64,000 nt of DNA from Actinomycetota bacterium (GTDB taxonomy: Bacteria; Actinomycetota; Actinomycetes; Streptosporangiales; Streptosporangiaceae): contig DAHVAR010000231.1 of the NCBI GenBank assembly GCA_027314515.1, positions 1 to 64,000 on the forward strand, written 5' to 3'. The position numbers were made by a program, and so were the translations under genes. Below, piece after piece: positions 49,958 through 59,030 of this stretch. The notes under the pieces were generated by a model. It was not told the DNA's origin and did not search any database. It saw nothing but the letters and a program-made list of their open reading frames with translations. Position 1 is the first letter of the stretch. Each line of letters opens with the position of its first letter.

Positions 49958-50790
49958 GCATCGGCCTGCGGGGAACGCGGATCGCCTCAGCTAGCCGCCT
50001 CCCGAGGCGGGGCCGATCCAGGCGGCCTGGCACATCCGGATCTGCGCTCTACGTATACGGCATCATCCCCGCGGGTGTGCCGGTACCCGACGATCTGCAT
50101 GGCATCGGCGACGCTCAGGTCCAGGTCGTCGCGGACGGCTCCGTCGCGGCGCTGGCCAGCCAGCTGTCGTTGTCGCGGCCGCTGGGCACCGGGGCCGACC
50201 TGCGCGCCCACGCTCGGGTAGTCGAGACAGTCCACCAGTCCTGTGCGGTGCTGCCGATGCGATTCGGCGGCGCGCTCGAGAACGCGGACGCCGTGGTAGC
50301 GGAGCTGCTGGAGCCGAATGCCGATGCCTTTGCCAGCGCCCTGCGGCGCATCGCCAATCATGAGCAGTTCGTCCTCAGGGGCAGGTATCTGAAGGGGGCA
50401 GCCCTGGCCGAAGTGCTGGCCGAGGACCCGCAGGTCGCGCGCCTGAGCGCCTGGCTGCGTGAACGCGACGCAGACACGCATCGCCTCGAGGCAATCCGGC
50501 TCGGCACGCTGGTCGCGCGCGCTCTGGAGCGCAAGCAGCAAGCCGACCTGGAGCTCATGAGAGAACTCCTGGAACCGCGTGTCACGGCCATCGCCGAGCG
50601 CGCGCCGGCATCGCCAGAGATCGCGGTTGACGCGGCGTTCCTGGTCAACCGCCCGGACCGGCCGGCCTTTGAGGAAGCCGCCGAGGAACTCGGGATGCGC
50701 TGGGACAACCGGATCCGGCTGCGTCTCGTCGGTCCGCTCCCGGCCTACGACTTCGCCCAGACAGTGGAGACCCAGCAGTGGGCCTGCTGA
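49954..50790 (+). CDS. gvpF: Gas vesicle protein GvpF/L family (first copy)
   Basis: [14 protein letters not shown]..., [42 protein letters not shown]..., [17 protein letters not shown] overlap. Confidence 0.9.
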   Translation: MSIGLRGTRIASASRLPRRGRSRRPGTSGSALYVYGIIPAGVPVPDDLHGIGDAQVQVVADGSVAALASQLSLSRPLGTGADLRAHARVVETVHQSCAVLPMRFGGALENADAVVAELLEPNADAFASALRRIANHEQFVLRGRYLKGAALAEVLAEDPQVARLSAWLRERDADTHRLEAIRLGTLVARALERKQQADLELMRELLEPRVTAIAERAPASPEIAVDAAFLVNRPDRPAFEEAAEELGMRWDNRIRLRLVGPLPAYDFAQTVETQQWAC

Positions 50791-51041
50791 GCGGACTCAT
50801 CTTGCTGCCGCTCGCGCCGGTCCGCGGCGTTGCCTGGCTGGGCGAGCAGGTGCTCGACCTGGCAACGCGGGAGGACTACGACCCGGCGGAGACCTACCAG
50901 CGGCTAGCGGAACTCGACGAGGCCCTGGAGGCCGGCGAGATGTCGGCGGAGGAGTGCGCGGCGGCAGAGGAAGATCTCATCGCCAGGCTCATGCGAGCGC
51001 GTGGCGGGGCGACAGGGATATCGGAGGCGTACCGTGACTGA
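50778..51041 (+). CDS. gvpG: Gas vesicle protein GvpG
   Basis: [71 protein letters not shown]. Confidence 0.92.
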   Translation: MGLLSGLILLPLAPVRGVAWLGEQVLDLATREDYDPAETYQRLAELDEALEAGEMSAEECAAAEEDLIARLMRARGGATGISEAYRD

Positions 51042-51462
51042 CCAGGCCACTACTCGAGCCCCGAGCCGGCCGGGTCGCTCTGGCGACGATTCCGAGCGCC
51101 CTAGCCGGCCACGCCGCTCGCGTGACGGTGAGGAGCGCCAGAGCCGGACCGAGCACCGCGCGGAAGACGATGGCCGCGAGCGCCGGCGGCCGCGCCGGCG
51201 GCAATCCGACGGAATCGAGGCCGCTCGCGCGGCCGCCCGGCATGTTCTGCAGCTCACCGGCCGGTGTCCGGAGAACGTCGTCTCGGTGGCAGGTGACGAC
51301 GACGGCTGGCAGGTCGCGGTGGAAGTGCTGGAACTGCATCGCATACCGGAGACCACCGACATCATGGCCATCTACGAGGTCGCTCTCGACACCTATGGCG
51401 ACCTGGTCCGTTGTGAACGGGGGCAGCGCTACCACCGCGGCCAGATCGAGGAAGACCTGTGA
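51034..51462 (+). CDS. gvpO: Gas vesicle protein GvpO
   Basis: AARHVLQLTGRCPENVVSVAGDDDGWQVAVEVLELHRIPETTDIMAIYEVALDTYGDLVRCERGQRYHRG; overlaps gvpG end. Confidence 0.9.
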   Translation: MTDQATTRAPSRPGRSGDDSERPSRPRRSRDGEERQSRTEHRAEDDGRERRRPRRRQSDGIEAARAAARHVLQLTGRCPENVVSVAGDDDGWQVAVEVLELHRIPETTDIMAIYEVALDTYGDLVRCERGQRYHRGQIEEDL

Positions 51463-51480
51463 TCGGGCCTAAGGGGGCGT

Positions 51481-51873
51481 ATGAGCCGCGAATGGGGCCC
51501 GACGCCAGCTAGCCGCGAGCGGCTTCCCACCCACCCCGAACCCGCCAGCCTCGCCGACATCCTGGAACGCGTACTGGACAAGGGCATCGTCGTCGCCGGC
51601 GACATCCGGGTTGACCTGCTCGACATCGAGCTCCTCACCATCCGCTTGCGCCTGCTGATCGCGTCAGTCGAGCGCGCCAGGGAAATGGGGATCGACTGGT
51701 GGGAGCATGATCCCACGCTCTCGTCCGGGGCCCGTGACCTGGCAGCGGAGAACCAGCTGCTGCGAGAGCGCATCGGCGCGCTCGAGGCCGGCACCTCGGG
51801 CGCCAGCCGCCGTGCCGGCCACGATGGCGCACCTGCCGGGACAGCGCCGCGGCGCAGGAAGTCAGCCGGATGA
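51481..51873 (+). CDS. gvpJ: Gas vesicle protein GvpJ (GvpA family)
   Basis: ASLADILERVLDKGIVVAGDIRVDLLDIELLTIRLRLLIASVERAREMGIDWW. Confidence 0.88.
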   Translation: MSREWGPTPASRERLPTHPEPASLADILERVLDKGIVVAGDIRVDLLDIELLTIRLRLLIASVERAREMGIDWWEHDPTLSSGARDLAAENQLLRERIGALEAGTSGASRRAGHDGAPAGTAPRRRKSAG

Positions 51874-52700
51874 GTCCGCCAGCCGGGGCGACCTGGGTCT
51901 ACGCGCTGTCCGGCCGCCTGGGTCAGGCTGGCCTGGATGGCCTGGATGGCCTGGATGGCCTGCGGGGCATTGGCGGCGGGCAGGTCCGCGCACTGACCAG
52001 CGGTCCGCTGACAGCGGTCGTCGAGTCGGTAGACCCGGGCCTGTTCAGCGCGGAGAAGCTTCAGGACCGGCTGACCGACCCGGCCGACCTCGAGCTAGTC
52101 GCGCGACGTCACCACGACGTGGTCGTCGCCGTCGCAGCGCTCGGTGCGGCACTGCCATTCCGGCTGGCCACTGTCTACCTGAGCGACGAGCGCGTGCGCA
52201 CCCTGCTTTCCGAGCGCTGCGACGAGTTCTGCCAGGCGCTCGGCTGGCTCGCCGACCGCACCGAGTGCGGGGTCAAGGCCTGGGCTGACGCGGAGGCCCT
52301 CAATCGCGCTCGCACGGCGCAGCCATCAGCTCGAAATCCTGGTGGACGGACGGCCAGGCCGGGACGTGCCGATCACTCCGGCGCAGCTTACCTGGCACGG
52401 CGACGCGCCGAACTGGCCGCCCGGGCGGAGGGCCAGCGCCTGGCTGCCCGATGTGGCGAGGAAATACACGCCTCCCTCGTCCCGCTCGCCGCTGCCTCGC
52501 GCCTGCACCCGCTGCACGACACGCGCGCAACAGGTGAGACCGGCCTGCAGGTGCTGAACGCGGCTTACCTGATCGACTCCGCAAGCTTGCCAGCGTTCGC
52601 CGAGAGCGCCAGAACGGTGGCGGCGCGGGCAGGAGCTTGCGAGGTCGCCGTGACCGGACCGTGGCCCGCCTACTCATTCGCCGACCAGCCGGACGCCTGA
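51870..52700 (+). CDS. gvpL: Gas vesicle protein GvpL/F family (second copy)
   Basis: WVYALSGRLGQ..., DLELVARRHHDVVVAVAALGAALPFRLATVYLSDERV, NAAYLIDSASLPAFAESARTV, VTGPWPAYSFA. Confidence 0.88.
   Translation: MSPPAGATWVYALSGRLGQAGLDGLDGLDGLRGIGGGQVRALTSGPLTAVVESVDPGLFSAEKLQDRLTDPADLELVARRHHDVVVAVAALGAALPFRLATVYLSDERVRTLLSERCDEFCQALGWLADRTECGVKAWADAEALNRARTAQPSARNPGGRTARPGRADHSGAAYLARRRAELAARAEGQRLAARCGEEIHASLVPLAAASRLHPLHDTRATGETGLQVLNAAYLIDSASLPAFAESARTVAARAGACEVAVTGPWPAYSFADQPDA
51931..51962 (+). repeat. 9-bp microsatellite (GCCTGGATG)x3+ in gvpL
   Basis: Encodes GLDGLDGLDGL. Confidence 0.9.
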
Positions 52701-52702
52701 TC

Positions 52703-52930
52703 ATGTCGGCGCTCACCACCGGGGAACTGGCCGCCCGCACGCCCCATCCGCACGTAGCGCTCGTCGACCTGCTCGACCGCGTGCTCGCCGGCGGCGTCGT
52801 GATCGCCGGCGATGTGACCCTCTCGATCGCCGATGTCGAACTCGTGCGGATCTCGCTGCGCGCGCTCGTGCACTCGGTGACGGGCGGCATCGCGGCGCAT
52901 GACGGCTTCTTGCCAACGGCACCGACGTGA
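52703..52930 (+). CDS. gvpS: Gas vesicle protein GvpS (GvpA/J family)
   Basis: HVALVDLLDRVLAGGVVIAGDVTLSIADVELVRISLRALVHSV. Confidence 0.82.
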   Translation: MSALTTGELAARTPHPHVALVDLLDRVLAGGVVIAGDVTLSIADVELVRISLRALVHSVTGGIAAHDGFLPTAPT

Positions 52931-53283
52931 CCGGCGGCCACGGCGGACCGCACCGGCAACCGGTGCAGTCGGACGAGATGACCAGCCCCTTCTTCCCCGT
53001 TTCCGGTATATCGGGGCATATCCCGATGGATCGCGCCACTGTCGAACGCAGCCTGGCCACCCTGGTGCTGACGATCGTCGAGCTGCTCAGGCAGCTGATG
53101 GAGCGCCAGGCCATCCGCCGGGTGGACCAGGGTGACCTGACCGACGCTCAGATCGAGCAAATCGGGTCGACGCTGATGGCGCTCGATGACCGCATGTCCG
53201 GCCTCTGCGACTACTTCAATGTGACCAGGGAAGACCTGAACCTGGATCTCGGGCCGCTCGGGCCGCTACTCGGCCGCAGCTGA
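52927..53283 (+). CDS. gvpK: Gas vesicle protein GvpK
   Basis: VERSLATLVLTIVELLRQLMERQAIRRVDQGDLTDAQIEQIGSTLMALDDRMSGLCDYFNVTREDLNLDLGPLGPLL. Confidence 0.93.
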   Translation: MTGGHGGPHRQPVQSDEMTSPFFPVSGISGHIPMDRATVERSLATLVLTIVELLRQLMERQAIRRVDQGDLTDAQIEQIGSTLMALDDRMSGLCDYFNVTREDLNLDLGPLGPLLGRS

Positions 53284-53300
53284 CCTGTCGGCCGAGCCGG

Positions 53301-56300
53301 TCAGGGCACCTGCGAGCGCCCGGGCTGCCGGCGGAAGCGATCCGAAGGCTGGTGCGAGCACCCGGCCCGACATCGGCAGCAGCGGTCGATGGCCGGCGTC
53401 AGCAGCCGGCCGCACGTCGGCAGCAGCGCCGAGCCAGCAGTCGCCGCGCCGGCCGCCGTGGCGGCGATCGACCAGCCGACCGGGCCGATCGGGGTGCTGC
53501 CGAAGAACTGGCTGACACCGGGGGTCTGCACCACGCCCACCAGCACCCCCATGCTAGCCAGGCTCGCGGCAGCCACGGCTGGGCTCCGGCCGCCCACCAG
53601 CAGGGTCTGGCCAAGCTCGGCGCCGACCACGGTCGCCAGTCCGACCGTGCGCGCTCGAGCGGCCGAGCCGGTCATCCGGGCAGCGATCCACGCGACGCTG
53701 GCCGCCGCTCCGGTGGCCGCGGCTCGCACGGCGATCTCCCGGGTGAGCGCCGATCCGAGTGAAGTGTCCGGCCCTTCGGCGAGCAGGCTCTGCGCCGCCC
53801 CCGGCTGCGGCGTGCGCAGCGCGACGGTCACCGCCGGAAGAAGGTCGGTAAGCAAGTTGACGAGCAGGAGCTGCCGCGCCGACAGCGGTGAAGTGCCAGC
53901 CATCAGCGTGCCGAAGAGCGTGTAGCCGATCTCGCCGATGTTGCCGCCGACCAGGATGCCGATCGCCTCGCGGACCGAGCGCCACATGGCCCGGCCTTCA
54001 ATGACGGCAGCGATGATCGTTTCCAGCCGGTCGTCGGTGACCACCAGGTCGGCAGCCGCGCGGGCGGCCGGCGTGCCGCGCTTGCCGAGCGCGATTCCGA
54101 CATCAGCCAGCCGGATGGCCGCCGCGTCGTTGGCGCCGTCACCCGTCATCGCGACGACTCGGCCGGCTTGCTGGAAGCCGCGGACGACGCGGACCTTCTG
54201 CTCGGGCGTGCAGCGGGCGATGACCGTCGCGCCGCCGAGCGCCGCGGCGAGCGCAGCGTCGTCGAGCCGGTCGATCTCCGCGCCGGTTACTACCCCTCCC
54301 CCGGTCAGCACGCCCAGCTCGGCGGCGATCGCCGTAGCGGTGGCGGGATGATCGCCGGTGATCATGACCACGTCGACGCCGGCGTCGCGGAGCTCGCTGA
54401 CCGATGCGCCAGCCGTGGGCCGGACCGGATCGCCGAAGCCGACCAGGCCGGCGAAAGTCATGTCGTCGACCGTGACGGATTGCTGACCGTCCGGGCTGAC
54501 CTGATTCTCGGCCACCGCCAGCACCCGGTAACCCTGCTGGGCGAGCTTGCCGAGCGCCCTGTCGATCCGCCTGCGATCAGCCGGGCTGAGATCTCCTCCG
54601 CGCCATCTCGCGCAGTGCGGAAGTATCGCCTCCGGTGCACCCTTCACCGACAGGACAGGACGCTGGCTCGTCTCGGCAAGCGTGGCGTGAAAGGCCCGGC
54701 TGGGCTCGAAGGGCAGCGAGTCGATCTGCCGCCAGCCCGGCTGGCCGTCGCCTCGTCTGAGCCCCTCCGCGGCTGCGCCCTCGATGACGGCCTGGTCGGT
54801 CACATGCTCATGGCCGCGCCTGGACCTGGACCTGGGAGTCGCTCGCAGCGCCGCTGCCAGGACGTCGCGGTGCGCGGCTGGCAGCGCGGCGGCCCGGCGC
54901 GTCGTCGTCCCGTCGCAGACCGCCGCGACGGCCATCCGGCCTTGCGTCAGCGTTCCTGTCTTGTCGAAGCACAGCACGTTGGTCCGGCCGAGCGCCTCGA
55001 TGGTCCGAGGACTGCGCACCAGCGTGGCGTGCCTGGCCAGACGGCGCGCCGATGCCAGCTGAGCGGCAGTCACCAGGAACGGCAGGCCTTCGGGGACCGA
55101 GGCGACGGCCAGCCCGACTGCCGCGCCAATCGTGTCCCTGGCCGGATGCCCGCGGATCAGCCCGGCTGCCACCACGGCTGCCGCCGAGCCGAGAGCCAGT
55201 GGCAGCGTCGTGCGGGTGATCTGGCTCAGCCTCGACTCCACGCCGGTCGGCGGTGCGGCTTGCGCGAGCGCCTTCAGGCTCTTGCCGAGCTCTGTGCCGC
55301 TGCCCGTCGCGACCACCACCGCCGTGGCGTATCCGGCAGACACCGTCGTGCCTTCGTACAGCATCGAGCGTCGGTCGGCCAGGGCCGGCGCGAACACCGG
55401 TGCGGCGGTCTTCTCAACCGGCGCCGACTCGCCGGTCAGCGATGACTCGTCGGCCTGCAGCGACCTAGTATCCAGCAGCCGGCAGTCGGCGGGAACGACG
55501 TCACCGCCGGCCAGCACAACGACATCGCCGCCGACCAGGCCGACTGCCGGGATGGTGCGCTCGGCGCCATCCCGGCGCACTCGCGCGGTGACCGCCGATT
55601 CCGTCAGCAGGCGGCGCATCGACTGCTCGGTATAGACGCGCTGACCGCCGCCGATGAGAGCCGATATCCCGGCCACTGCCGACACCACGATGGCATCGGC
55701 GACCGCGCCGATCGAGGCGGACAGGACCGCCCCGCCGCCGAGTATGGGCGTCAGCGGGTTGGCCAGCTCGCCAAGGAAGGCACGGGGCAGCGACAGCCGC
55801 GCGGGCGCGCGCTCATCAGGCCGCCAGCGCCTGCGGACCTCCCTGGTCGTCAGGCCGCCCGGCCGGCTGCGCAGCTTGGCCAGCGCGACCTCGGGCGGCA
55901 TGGCATGCCAGGGCGGCGGTGGTGGCGGGGCGCTGGCCGGCAGCCGGGCCAGCTCCGATACCGACCAGGCACTGGCCGCGAGCGCGGCCGCCGCGGCGCC
56001 GTTGACCGCCAGCAAGCTGCGCCGTGCGGCGGTTCCCGGATCGCCCCCAGCCGCCAGCGCGCCGCCGAGCGCCGTGCCGCCCAGGGACAGGTTCATCGCC
56101 CGGCGGGCTGCCGCGCTGCCGGCCCGCACCGCCTCGACAGTGAGCGCGGCCGGGGCCAGTCCCGGGACTGCCAGAATATGGGCGCCCCAGGCAGGCCGGC
56201 CGTCAGCCGACGCAAGCCCGACGCCAACGTCCGCCGCGGCCAGGGCGCGGCGCCGGCCTGACACCAGCAGAACGACCGCCCCCGCTGCCTGCAGCCCGCG

Positions 56301-57827
56301 AACGGTCGCGACGAGGCGCCTGCCGCCCGGCACGACCAGCGACGGATCGGGCAGCGTCACCGCCGGAGTGGCCGACGCCGCCAGCAGGTACCTCACGCCG
56401 GATCGCTGCGCGGCGGCCAGCAGCATGTCCGCCGCCGCCGCCCGCTCGGCGGCAACTCCGATGACCGCGCGCAGGCGGCCCGCCTCGGCCAGTCCCAGCA
56501 CCATTACAGCGCCACCGTCAGTGAGCCGGGCAGCGAGCCGCGACGCTGTTCTGGAGCTCACGCCCAGGGCATCAAGCGGGCCCATCACGAAGCCCCCGCC
56601 GGTGATGATGTCAGCCACCCGGCCCGGGTCGAACAGCGCCTGCGCGGCCGCGCCGAGGCTCGCGCTGTCCGCGCTGCCGACACCGACCACCTCCCCGACC
56701 TGCAGCGCACCGGTCAAAAGGACATCTTCGTCGATAACGATGGCGTCAACGCGATCGAGCAGGCGCAGCGCACGATGGTCGGTGACCACCACGCCCCGGC
56801 GGGCCAGCAGGCATCCGAGCGCTGCGGCGAAGCTTTCCCGGCCAACTCGCGCCGCCTTCGGGATTGTCGCCGCGGCCACGCCGCCCGCGCGCCGGGCACT
56901 GCCCGACATGGCCAGCACCCCGCCGAAGGCGGCAGCGGCGGACACCCCCATCGCATCGCTGAAATTCTCGGCGTTTCCGGGCGGCACTGCCCGGGGCCGT
57001 TCCGGGGTGACCGGCCGAGCCGCAGCGCGCGCGCGGGAGATGCACAGCTTCTGCTCAGCCAGGGCCCACGAGTTCCGCTCGAGCACGGCCTCGGCAAGCT
57101 GCAGCACGCGCTGTCCGGCGTCGACCGTCAGCCCGCTGATGCCCTGTGCCGCCGACTGCGCCGCCGAATTGCCGGCCGCCAGCAGCAGATCCGCGCGGTC
57201 CGAGCCGACAGCTCCGGCGAGTGCGCTGCGCAGCCGTGGCTGGGCGTCAACGAACTGGAAAAGCGAGCCGAGCTCGGCCGGAAGCCGTGCGACCCGGAAC
57301 GCGCGACCCGCGCCCGCGAACGCCAGGCCCGCGGCGGTGGCCACCAGCGGCGCCACCGTGGCGGGAACCCGGTTCATCGGCCCCGGCTGCCCGTCGGCCC
57401 CCGCGCCAGGAACCTGCATGCTGTCCTCGAGCCGCTCGACGATCCCGGCAAGCTCGGCTTCGGGCACCTCTTTGTCGCATTGCACCACAACTGCGCCGAG
57501 CGCGGCATTCACGGCGGCCCAGCGGACCGCCTCGTGGCGTTCCAGGGCGGTTTCCACCGCCTCGGCTAGTTCGCTGCCGGCACCATGAGCAACACCGCTG
57601 ACCCTGATGTGGATGCGCCCGCCCGAGCGGAACAGCACGCGCGGCGACTGCAGCGAACGGACGGTCCGCCCGGCTGCCGCGACGAGCCCGGCGAGTCGCG
57701 CCAGTCCGGGCGTGACCGTGACAATTCGACCGGACCCGGATCGCCCGTCCCGGTCAGGCCCGTCCCGGTCAGGCAGCCCGTCGGAATTCGGCGCAGCCGG
57801 CGCCGACCCGGAGTCAGCTGTGCGCAT
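53301..57827 (-). CDS. Large cation-translocating P-type ATPase (CtpI/CtpH-like)
   Basis: VLCFDKTGTLTQGRMAV (DKTGT), TGES, MTGDGANDAAAIRLADVGIALG; about 1500 aa with HMA-like N-terminal segment; start trimmed to ATG at 57827. Confidence 0.9.
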   Translation of the reverse strand: MRTADSGSAPAAPNSDGLPDRDGPDRDGRSGSGRIVTVTPGLARLAGLVAAAGRTVRSLQSPRVLFRSGGRIHIRVSGVAHGAGSELAEAVETALERHEAVRWAAVNAALGAVVVQCDKEVPEAELAGIVERLEDSMQVPGAGADGQPGPMNRVPATVAPLVATAAGLAFAGAGRAFRVARLPAELGSLFQFVDAQPRLRSALAGAVGSDRADLLLAAGNSAAQSAAQGISGLTVDAGQRVLQLAEAVLERNSWALAEQKLCISRARAAARPVTPERPRAVPPGNAENFSDAMGVSAAAAFGGVLAMSGSARRAGGVAAATIPKAARVGRESFAAALGCLLARRGVVVTDHRALRLLDRVDAIVIDEDVLLTGALQVGEVVGVGSADSASLGAAAQALFDPGRVADIITGGGFVMGPLDALGVSSRTASRLAARLTDGGAVMVLGLAEAGRLRAVIGVAAERAAAADMLLAAAQRSGVRYLLAASATPAVTLPDPSLVVPGGRRLVATVRGLQAAGAVVLLVSGRRRALAAADVGVGLASADGRPAWGAHILAVPGLAPAALTVEAVRAGSAAARRAMNLSLGGTALGGALAAGGDPGTAARRSLLAVNGAAAAALAASAWSVSELARLPASAPPPPPPWHAMPPEVALAKLRSRPGGLTTREVRRRWRPDERAPARLSLPRAFLGELANPLTPILGGGAVLSASIGAVADAIVVSAVAGISALIGGGQRVYTEQSMRRLLTESAVTARVRRDGAERTIPAVGLVGGDVVVLAGGDVVPADCRLLDTRSLQADESSLTGESAPVEKTAAPVFAPALADRRSMLYEGTTVSAGYATAVVVATGSGTELGKSLKALAQAAPPTGVESRLSQITRTTLPLALGSAAAVVAAGLIRGHPARDTIGAAVGLAVASVPEGLPFLVTAAQLASARRLARHATLVRSPRTIEALGRTNVLCFDKTGTLTQGRMAVAAVCDGTTTRRAAALPAAHRDVLAAALRATPRSRSRRGHEHVTDQAVIEGAAAEGLRRGDGQPGWRQIDSLPFEPSRAFHATLAETSQRPVLSVKGAPEAILPHCARWRGGDLSPADRRRIDRALGKLAQQGYRVLAVAENQVSPDGQQSVTVDDMTFAGLVGFGDPVRPTAGASVSELRDAGVDVVMITGDHPATATAIAAELGVLTGGGVVTGAEIDRLDDAALAAALGGATVIARCTPEQKVRVVRGFQQAGRVVAMTGDGANDAAAIRLADVGIALGKRGTPAARAAADLVVTDDRLETIIAAVIEGRAMWRSVREAIGILVGGNIGEIGYTLFGTLMAGTSPLSARQLLLVNLLTDLLPAVTVALRTPQPGAAQSLLAEGPDTSLGSALTREIAVRAAATGAAASVAWIAARMTGSAARARTVGLATVVGAELGQTLLVGGRSPAVAAASLASMGVLVGVVQTPGVSQFFGSTPIGPVGWSIAATAAGAATAGSALLPTCGRLLTPAIDRCCRCRAGCSHQPSDRFRRQPGRSQVP

Positions 57828-57966
57828 CCCGATATGGTGGGCCCGGCCCGGCCCGCCGGGCATCACCCTCGCCGGGTGAGGACGGTCCAGGCGAGCTGCC
57901 ACCGGCGGCGCGCGGCAACCACCCCCGACGGATGGTGTATACCGGGCCGCAGTCGGGCAGCCTGTC

Positions 57967-58224
57967 TTGATGGACGCGAAGACCCAGGCGGGTACCCGCC
58001 ACGGATCCTCGGCCGACGAGGCAAGGCACAACGGCGATCAGGACCGCCAGCCACGCCAGCACCTGCGCGAAGAGCCCGGCATCAACCTGCCCATCGTCGG
58101 CCATGTCGAGTACAAGAGCGCTGGCTTCCTAGCCGGCCTCGGCATCGCCGGGGTAGTCGGGGCCGTGGACTGGCCCGTCGCCGCGGCCATCGCCATCGGC
58201 TACGCGCTGTCCCGGCGGGATTAG
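57967..58224 (+). CDS. Small membrane protein, twin A
   Basis: LPIVGHVEYKSAGFLAGLGIAGVVGAVDWPVAAAIAIGYALSRRD. Confidence 0.65.
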   Translation: MMDAKTQAGTRHGSSADEARHNGDQDRQPRQHLREEPGINLPIVGHVEYKSAGFLAGLGIAGVVGAVDWPVAAAIAIGYALSRRD

Positions 58225-58228
58225 GTCC

Positions 58229-58585
58229 GTGCCCGCTACCTCCGGCGGGGCGGCCAGGGCGGCTGATGGCCACCAGGCCGGGCGCCCTGCGGCCAAGGGC
58301 ATTGTGCCAGCCCAGCGCCGGTCGTCAGCGGGACATGCGGGCGAGCGGGCAGCGGCCGAGGTGCTCGGCCGGCACACCATCGCTGTCACGCTGCCACAGC
58401 CCCTGGGCACTGTCCGGCTGCCAGAACCGCAGCGTCTTGCCTATTACGCGGGACTCGGGGCGCTGGCCGCATTCGGCATCCTGGACTGGCCGGTAGCGGC
58501 CGTGCTGGGAATCGGCCACCTGCTTGCCGAAGATCATCATCATCGGCTCCTGGCCGAATTCGGCGAGGCGCTTTCGGGCGCCTGA
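58229..58585 (+). CDS. Small membrane protein, twin B, His-rich C-terminus
   Basis: LPEPQRLAYYAGLGALAAFGILDWPVAAVLGIGHLLAEDHHHRLLAEFGEAL; shares AGLG.....G..DWPVAA...IG..L with twin A. Confidence 0.65.
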   Translation: MPATSGGAARAADGHQAGRPAAKGIVPAQRRSSAGHAGERAAAEVLGRHTIAVTLPQPLGTVRLPEPQRLAYYAGLGALAAFGILDWPVAAVLGIGHLLAEDHHHRLLAEFGEALSGA

Positions 58586-58656
58586 GCCAGGGCGGGAACG
58601 CCGGCTTGCGGGTCAGCCGCGAGCGGGCTCCTCACCCCCGGCCACGTCGACGCAGT

Positions 58657-58905
58657 TCAGGCCGCTAGCCTGGCTGGCGGTTGCGGGACTTCATCGCCGG
58701 CGCCGCCCGTGGCCAGCCCGGACGGGCCGGGCGCGGCGGCACGGATCTGGCCGGCGGCCCCGGCTGCGTTCCCCGGCCCGGCAGCCGACCTGTTGTGCTT
58801 CCATCGCGGGTGAGCGGCGGCGTGGGCCACCAGCAGCAGCCAGCTGGCGAGCGCGAGGCCCACCACGATCGGAATGACGACGAGAGCGGCGGTGGATCCG
58901 TCCAT
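58657..58905 (-). CDS. Small membrane protein, hypothetical
   Basis: MDGSTAALVVIPIVVGLALASWLLLVAHAAAHPRWKHNR single TM; GGAAG RBS upstream. Confidence 0.6.
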   Translation of the reverse strand: MDGSTAALVVIPIVVGLALASWLLLVAHAAAHPRWKHNRSAAGPGNAAGAAGQIRAAAPGPSGLATGGAGDEVPQPPARLAA

Positions 58906-59030
58906 GGCCGGCACTTCCTTCCAGTTCACGTTCGGTCCTGATTCAAGGCTGCCCGCCGCCCGCCGCTGCCGGTAGCGGCCGCGCGCTTGGCGCGGTACAA
59001 GGCTGGCTTGTATCTGGCTATGCTGGCCGC

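Noticed and set aside
55654-57588. 644-aa plus-strand ORF opposite the P-type ATPase
   Set aside because: Low-complexity Ser/Ala/Arg/Pro composition; antisense shadow of a clear P-type ATPase.
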